Notes under the pieces: model-generated
What the model saw: the letters and a program-made list of their open reading frames with translations, nothing else
The model's database searches: none
Told to the model about the DNA's origin: nothing
Shown: one piece after another, positions 4,985 to 8,671 of the stretch
How the letters are laid out: each line of letters starts with the position of its first letter
Position numbering within the stretch: position 1 is the first letter of the stretch
Position numbers and translations under genes: made by a program
NCBI GenBank assembly: GCA_011682565.1
Contig: JAACEJ010000111.1
Coordinates: forward strand, 1-8,671
DNA length: 8,671 bases
Source: Actinomycetota bacterium
GTDB lineage: Bacteria > Zhuqueibacterota > Zhuqueibacteria > Residuimicrobiales > Krinioviventaceae
Direction of reading: 5' to 3'

Positions 4985-7669
4985 TTACTTGATCATGACC
5001 ATTTTCATGGTTTTGGAGAAATCACCTGCTTTAATGGAGTAAAAGTAAACGCCGGAAGCGACTTTTTGTCCAAGATCATTTGTACCATCCCAGATCGTAG
5101 CGTGAGAGCCGGCGGACATTCTTGTTGAAACCAATGTGCGAATCTGTTGGCCCACAGCATTGTAAATTTTAAGATCAACTTTGCTGTTTACAGGCAAAAT
5201 AAAGTTGATCGACGTCTCCGGGTTGAATGGGTTCGGATAATTTTGCGCAAGTGAAAAATATCTCAAAATGCCACCTCGGTTATCCACACCTGAAGGAACG
5301 CCTTTGTCCGTACCAAACCAGGTGAGAACATTTTGCATCAAGGTGTAGGCATCCGCACCGACTTTGTAGCTCCAGGTTGTATCAGATGTTGCTACCGAGT
5401 CGACAATATCTGTAACCTGCCAGGGGAGCAAAACGGACTTGTAAGTCCCGGCATCATAGCTCACACCGGAGCCATATCCCTGGTTGGCAGCGAAGAAAAT
5501 ATCCAAACCTTCACCGGTCGCTTCAGTATAATCAATCCACTGCGCAATTCCGGAAAGTGTGGCATTTAAAAAGATCATGTTCTCATCCCAGTTGCCGGAA
5601 ATAGGATCATCGGTAATGCCGACAAGAAGGGAATCTTTAAAATACTCACCATTGGTGCTGCCGGAATCCGGATCACTTACGCCGCCGCCGATTTGAAAAA
5701 AATCATAGGCAAAGTCGCCGGCCTGAAATTCTATTGCACCACCCGGTTCGCCATTGGCATAGAAATAATCCTGGGAGCCGACCAACAATCTCTTTGGTGC
5801 TTCATCCGTACCTAGCTGCAGGAAAGAAGCAAAAGGATTACCCTCATAACCGCGTGTCGGCACCGCATCGAACTGCCAGCCAAAGCCGAGAATTGTGCTC
5901 CAGCCAAAATTTGTTACGGATTCATCAATACCGCCATGGGCATTATAGTCCCACAACTCATAGACGTATCCCAGTTTATCCAGGATATGAGTATAAAAAG
6001 TGTCATCCTGTGCATCTTGCTGAATCAAGAGAATGTCGGCTTTTGGCTGCATGGGTATTAAAATAGCAAAATTGACCGGCAGAGAATCTTTAATGTTACC
6101 GTCATTATCAGTCGCACGGCCGTAATAGGTAATGGTATCACCGACAGCGCCTTCAACCGAAAACGTAGCGGTATAGCTGTCTTTTTCAAGCTGGGTCATT
6201 TCAATTTCATTAACCTGCTCTCCATTCTTCAGGACGAAGAGTTTCGCACCTGCTACAAAACCATCGATGTCACCTGTGCTGGCAGTTACAGTGAACGGAC
6301 CTGTTGTGTTATAGGTATCGCTCAGACCGGAAGTGCCAATTGTAGGCTCGGGTGGCCAAGGGTATCCAACAGCATGTTCGATGGTGTAATCGCCAATCTG
6401 ACCACTCGCATAAACCAAATGCAACAGAGAATCCACAACTACTGCAGCAGCATTCGGATGATTGTAAAGAACAGCAGTACCTGTTCCTGTAAAGTTGATA
6501 ACCTGCCACTCGCCGCTAATATTTGTGCCGGTAAAAATATCAACGCCATCATCTTCCAGGGCACCTGAACCATAAGCATCAATGTATATTAAGTAGAGGT
6601 TATCATACTGGTCTATTGAGATATTTGGCATTCTGGTATTTCCGCCATCCTGCACAGAAGGAAATGGCGTAGGATCACTCCACGAACCATCTTGCAGGGT
6701 TCGATATTGAACGACCCGGTCGCTGCCTTCACCATCGTAAACAGCATGACCAACGTTGTTCGAATCGAACACCATGGCCGGATAAGGTGAACCAACGGTG
6801 CTATTCGAAACTTGCACAGGCGGCACTTCCATCCAAAGACCGATAGTTTTATCACGCCAATTCCAGAAGACACTTTTATCTCCCCAACTGCTTTCACTAC
6901 CTCCACCACCGTATAAAACATGAACATTATCGTTTTTGTCTATGGAAATAGCAGCAGAGAATGTACCTGCATCCTGACCCAGGTTAACAAGTTCGGGCTC
7001 CGTCAGATAAGTATTACCACCGTCGGTAGACATATTAAACCGAATAAAGTTGTCAGCATAGCTGTCAAATGCAACGTAAATATTGCCATTTTTATCTATA
7101 GCAGGATCGGGATTGTTACAGTTTGCAGCAGATCCATAAACAGGAACAGAAGCATTCCATGTTAATCCACCGTCACTGGATGTGGACATACGAATGGAAC
7201 GAATTTCACCTTCGTTTTGATAACCGACATAGGCAATTACAACAATATTAGGATCTGTCGGATGAACGGCAATAGAAGGTTTGTATCCGTAATAGCCATC
7301 TTGTATTTCAATCGGGGTACTAAATGTTTTACCTTGATCAGTAGAACGTACATACATCGTAACATTACTTGGCGTGCCTTTTTTACACCATACAATATGA
7401 ACGGTTCCATCCGGTCCGACAGCAATACTTCTGCCAAAATATGCAGTCGCATAAGCAAAATCGGAATGGCCTACGACAGTTCCTTCAGTAGGTACAACAT
7501 TTCGGTGAGTTGAATGTTGTGCAGGGGAGGTGAAAGCTTTTTCAAATAAATCTATAGGCATTGGCCGGGGTTTCTCCACCGCAGGTGCTTTTTTTGCCAT
7601 CACATTCACTACAGACAGACTGACCATAAGTGTGAGGACTAAAATCAGAGTAGTAACTCTAAATCTCAT
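4985..7669 (-). CDS. Secreted Asp-box (BNR) beta-propeller protein with Ig-like and Rossmann-like modules and T9SS type A sorting domain
   Basis: This 894-residue protein is exported by Sec and then by the type IX system. Residues 1-25 are a signal peptide (cut after VMA). Residues about 65-435 look like a sialidase-like propeller, with three Asp boxes: STDQGKTF (109-116), SSDGGLTW (164-171) and STDGGNTY (214-221), and later WSDPTPFPS-type blades. I see no FRIP motif or arginine triad, so sialidase activity is unlikely and a binding role is more probable. An Ig-like module covers about 450-537. Residues about 544-790 (ADILLIQQDAQDDTFYTHIL, then LGYVYELWD and RLLVGSQDYFY) resemble the amidotransferase-like Rossmann module seen in other secreted proteins of these phyla; that call is tentative. 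The T9SS domain is 803-894: YFSLAQNYPNPFNPETS, IYNAVGQ, GVYFYSIKAG and the ending TMKMVMIK. The start is set by GGAGG 5 nt upstream plus the signal peptide. Confidence 0.95.
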   Translation of the reverse strand: MRFRVTTLILVLTLMVSLSVVNVMAKKAPAVEKPRPMPIDLFEKAFTSPAQHSTHRNVVPTEGTVVGHSDFAYATAYFGRSIAVGPDGTVHIVWCKKGTPSNVTMYVRSTDQGKTFSTPIEIQDGYYGYKPSIAVHPTDPNIVVIAYVGYQNEGEIRSIRMSTSSDGGLTWNASVPVYGSAANCNNPDPAIDKNGNIYVAFDSYADNFIRFNMSTDGGNTYLTEPELVNLGQDAGTFSAAISIDKNDNVHVLYGGGGSESSWGDKSVFWNWRDKTIGLWMEVPPVQVSNSTVGSPYPAMVFDSNNVGHAVYDGEGSDRVVQYRTLQDGSWSDPTPFPSVQDGGNTRMPNISIDQYDNLYLIYIDAYGSGALEDDGVDIFTGTNISGEWQVINFTGTGTAVLYNHPNAAAVVVDSLLHLVYASGQIGDYTIEHAVGYPWPPEPTIGTSGLSDTYNTTGPFTVTASTGDIDGFVAGAKLFVLKNGEQVNEIEMTQLEKDSYTATFSVEGAVGDTITYYGRATDNDGNIKDSLPVNFAILIPMQPKADILLIQQDAQDDTFYTHILDKLGYVYELWDYNAHGGIDESVTNFGWSTILGFGWQFDAVPTRGYEGNPFASFLQLGTDEAPKRLLVGSQDYFYANGEPGGAIEFQAGDFAYDFFQIGGGVSDPDSGSTNGEYFKDSLLVGITDDPISGNWDENMIFLNATLSGIAQWIDYTEATGEGLDIFFAANQGYGSGVSYDAGTYKSVLLPWQVTDIVDSVATSDTTWSYKVGADAYTLMQNVLTWFGTDKGVPSGVDNRGGILRYFSLAQNYPNPFNPETSINFILPVNSKVDLKIYNAVGQQIRTLVSTRMSAGSHATIWDGTNDLGQKVASGVYFYSIKAGDFSKTMKMVMIK

Positions 7670-7674
7670 GTTAA

Positions 7675-7679
7675 CCTCC
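7675..7679 (-). promoter_or_regulatory. Shine-Dalgarno site GGAGG of the 894-residue gene
   Basis: GGAGG lies 5 nt (TTAAC) before the ATG at 7669-7667. The sequence and spacing class match the site of the 1082-residue gene, which supports both starts. Confidence 0.9.
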
Positions 7680-7688
7680 AGAGTTAAG

Positions 7689-7718
7689 TTTATAATTTAT
7701 GTGGATTTTTTACAGCAA
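7689..7718 (-). promoter_or_regulatory. Candidate promoter of the 894-residue gene (TTGCTG-18-TATAAA)
   Basis: On the minus strand TTGCTG (7718-7713) and TATAAA (7694-7689) are 18 nt apart. The predicted start, near 7682, would leave only about 3 nt before the Shine-Dalgarno site and about 13 nt before ATG. That is short but possible. The match is modest and other AT-rich boxes lie nearby. Confidence 0.35.
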
Positions 7719-7840
7719 GGACTTGGCTACAGGCGTGCACCTCCCTTCTGTTATTGTTGTTTTGCCGGAAAAAATGGCTTGGTTGATAAATTTTTATAAA
7801 TGACATCCTTTTTTTCAATATCGCTTAAACCCATTGCAGT

Positions 7841-8146
7841 GTCATTCAATAGGAATCTTGTCAGGATAACGATCGAGTTCCTGCACCCAGGAAAAATATT
7901 GAAAAATGCTGGATTCCCTTTGCCGAACCAACAAGATTCTTGCAGAATGACGGAATCAAATAACAGGTTATGCCACACTTTAATTGATAAACAGTTTTGT
8001 CATTCAGAAGGAATCTTTTCGCAAAGCTGCGGGATTTGAATTTTCTAAATTTATTTGCATATCAAACAAGATTCTTACAGAATGACAGAGTCAAATAACG
8101 GGTTATATCACACTTTGAAATTGATAAACAGTTTTTATCATTCCCT
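7841..8146. repeat. Two tandem copies of a MITE-like intergenic element with imperfect inverted repeats
   Basis: Each unit opens with GTCATTCAxxAGGAATCTT (7841-7860; 7999-8018) and later carries its near inverse CAAGATTCTTxCAGAATGAC (7932-7951; 8067-8086). Sixteen of 20 positions pair in each unit. After the inverse arm, both units share about 77 nt of direct repeat (7931-8006 against 8066-8143): AGAATGACxGAxTCAAATAAC, GGTTAT, CACACTTT and TTGATAAACAGTTTT. The differences are mostly transitions plus two small indels. A third partial opening, TCATTCC, follows at 8138-8144. The inner parts differ: unit 1 has a TTCCTG-CACC-CAGGAA hairpin (7878-7893), unit 2 is AT-rich. No transposase is nearby. 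Confidence 0.75.
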
Positions 8147-8197
8147 CTGTATGTTTTGATTGCACTTTTCCAACCTTGTGCGTAAAAGCAAATTTTC

Positions 8198-8470
8198 TTA
8201 TTCATCAAATCTTGCACTTGTAGCATCTAACATTCGTTTCCCATGAATCACAGCTATAACAGTAATCTTGTTCTCACCAACATGATAAATAAACCTCTCG
8301 CGAATCGAATTGTCATCAAGTTCAGGTACAATTCGACCAATAAAAGGAAATTCACATAATTGTTTAGATACCTTGATAATCTTATTTACAACTGTGCTTA
8401 CATAATATTCTGAGTCTCTGGCGATGAATTTTGCGATCGCATCAACATCATCCAGAGCAGCCGGTGCCCA
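8198..8470 (-). pseudogene. RelE/ParE-family toxin remnant, start codon lost and probable internal deletion
   Basis: The open frame encodes 90 residues from WAPAALDDVD to ATSARFDE, ending in TAA at 8200-8198. It matches the RelE/ParE ribonuclease/gyrase-poison fold: WAPAALDDVDAIAKFIARDS at the front, FPFIGRIVPELDD in the middle, then IRERF and the closing VIAVIHGKRML. Intact members start with a few more residues (M plus a strand) before the WxPxA motif. Here a TAA (8473-8471) stands directly before the Trp codon, and no ATG, GTG or TTG follows early in frame. Family members normally read IRE(hydrophobic)...YR(I/L)IY before the last strands. Here IRERF runs straight into IYHVGENK, as if about six residues including the YR pair were deleted. 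It lies directly after the antitoxin remnant. It is probably inactive, though sequencing error could explain the broken start. Confidence 0.82.
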
Positions 8471-8475
8471 TTATA

Positions 8476-8659
8476 GCTTGCAATCCATCGGCCCAATCGA
8501 TCTTCAGCCACTTTTGATGATACTGCACCCTTTTCATCCAGGCTTTGCAGGCCGTGTTTTATTTTCTCAATTACATAGATGATACTGGATATCTTCAAGG
8601 GTACAATCATCGGGCAATGTCTTTAAAAGCGCTGTTATTTCGGCTTTTGCTGAATTCAT
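8476..8659 (-). pseudogene. Antitoxin remnant of the same type II module, broken by a frameshift
   Basis: From the ATG at 8659-8657 the frame reads MNSAKAEITALLKTLPDDCT, then LEDIQYHLCN, and stops at TGA (8569-8567) after 30 codons. A second frame continues the protein as YVIEKIKHGLQSLDEKG, then AVSSKVAEDRLGRWIAS (8577-8476). The joined product, with LPDDCTLEDIQYHL followed by YVIEKI and ending RLGRW, matches the small antitoxins that commonly precede RelE/ParE toxins. The shift falls at about 8578: one extra base, or two missing, between the His27 codon and the Tyr codon. Only 12 nt upstream are visible, with no Shine-Dalgarno site. Either a real mutation or an assembly indel would give this. 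Confidence 0.78.
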
Positions 8660-8671
8660 AATTTTATTTTA

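Larger units (their letters stand above)
7680..8197. other. Non-coding stretch between the decayed toxin gene and the 894-residue gene
   Basis: No credible gene is seen on either strand; the open frames here are short and low in complexity. It contains the candidate promoter at 7689-7718, a run of repeats at 7841-8146 and, next to the toxin remnant, about 50 nt with nothing recognisable (8147-8197). I found no strong terminator for the toxin. Confidence 0.6.

Noticed and set aside
7725..7748. GGGAGGTG on the minus strand upstream of the 894-residue gene as a second ribosome site
   Set aside because: No start codon follows at a useful distance with a lasting frame, and it lies upstream of the candidate promoter.
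7841..8146. CRISPR array
   Set aside because: There are only two long, diverged units, with no short regular spacers and no cas gene.
8398..8610. 70-codon minus-strand frame as an independent small gene
   Set aside because: It is the second half of the frameshifted antitoxin read on into the toxin in the wrong register. The antitoxin-like part ends near RWIAS.

Overview
The window comes from a bacterium that exports proteins by the type IX secretion system (T9SS). Two large minus-strand genes each have an N-terminal Sec signal peptide and end in a T9SS type A sorting domain with the QNYPNPFNP box, an Ig-like fold and a lysine-rich last strand. This box is common in the Fibrobacterota-Chlorobiota-Bacteroidota superphylum and its neighbours (Calditrichota, Ignavibacteriota, KSB1- and Marinimicrobia-like lineages). 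Both genes also have a canonical GGAGG Shine-Dalgarno site 5 nt before ATG, and one promoter is a near-perfect sigma70 type (TTGACT-17-TATAAT). Typical Bacteroidota usually lack these, so I lean to a Calditrichota/Ignavibacteriota-like or related candidate lineage. That placement is inference.

All recognisable genes are on the minus strand. From the right end of the window (upstream) to the left end (downstream) the order is: (1) a decayed type II toxin-antitoxin pair (about 8659-8198), with a frame break in the antitoxin and a toxin that has lost its start and probably one strand; (2) about 520 nt of non-coding sequence holding two tandem copies of a MITE-like element with imperfect inverted repeats (7841-8146); (3) an 894-residue secreted Asp-box (BNR) beta-propeller protein with an Ig-like module, a Rossmann/amidotransferase-like module and a T9SS domain, closed by an intrinsic terminator; (4) a strong promoter directly after that terminator, followed by a leader of about 410 nt; (5) a 1082-residue secreted protein built from several jelly-roll (MAM/choice-of-anchor J-like) modules, a CARDB-like module, a fibronectin III module and a T9SS domain, closed by a second intrinsic terminator; (6) an AT-rich spacer with a short direct repeat and a dispersed hairpin repeat; (7) the first 264 codons of a secreted subtilisin-family (S8) peptidase whose ATG lies inside that repeat and whose catalytic Ser and C-terminus lie beyond base 1.

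The large genes look like independent transcription units, each with its own terminator, that supply extracellular or cell-surface proteins: a subtilase, a propeller protein and a jelly-roll/adhesin-like protein. This fits an outer-surface or scavenging repertoire, but their joint function cannot be read from sequence. I see no T9SS machinery gene, tRNA, rRNA, CRISPR array or intact mobile element. I found no clearly new multi-gene system. The points most worth a second look are the long leader of the 1082-residue gene, the decayed toxin-antitoxin pair, and the repeat that supplies the subtilase start codon.
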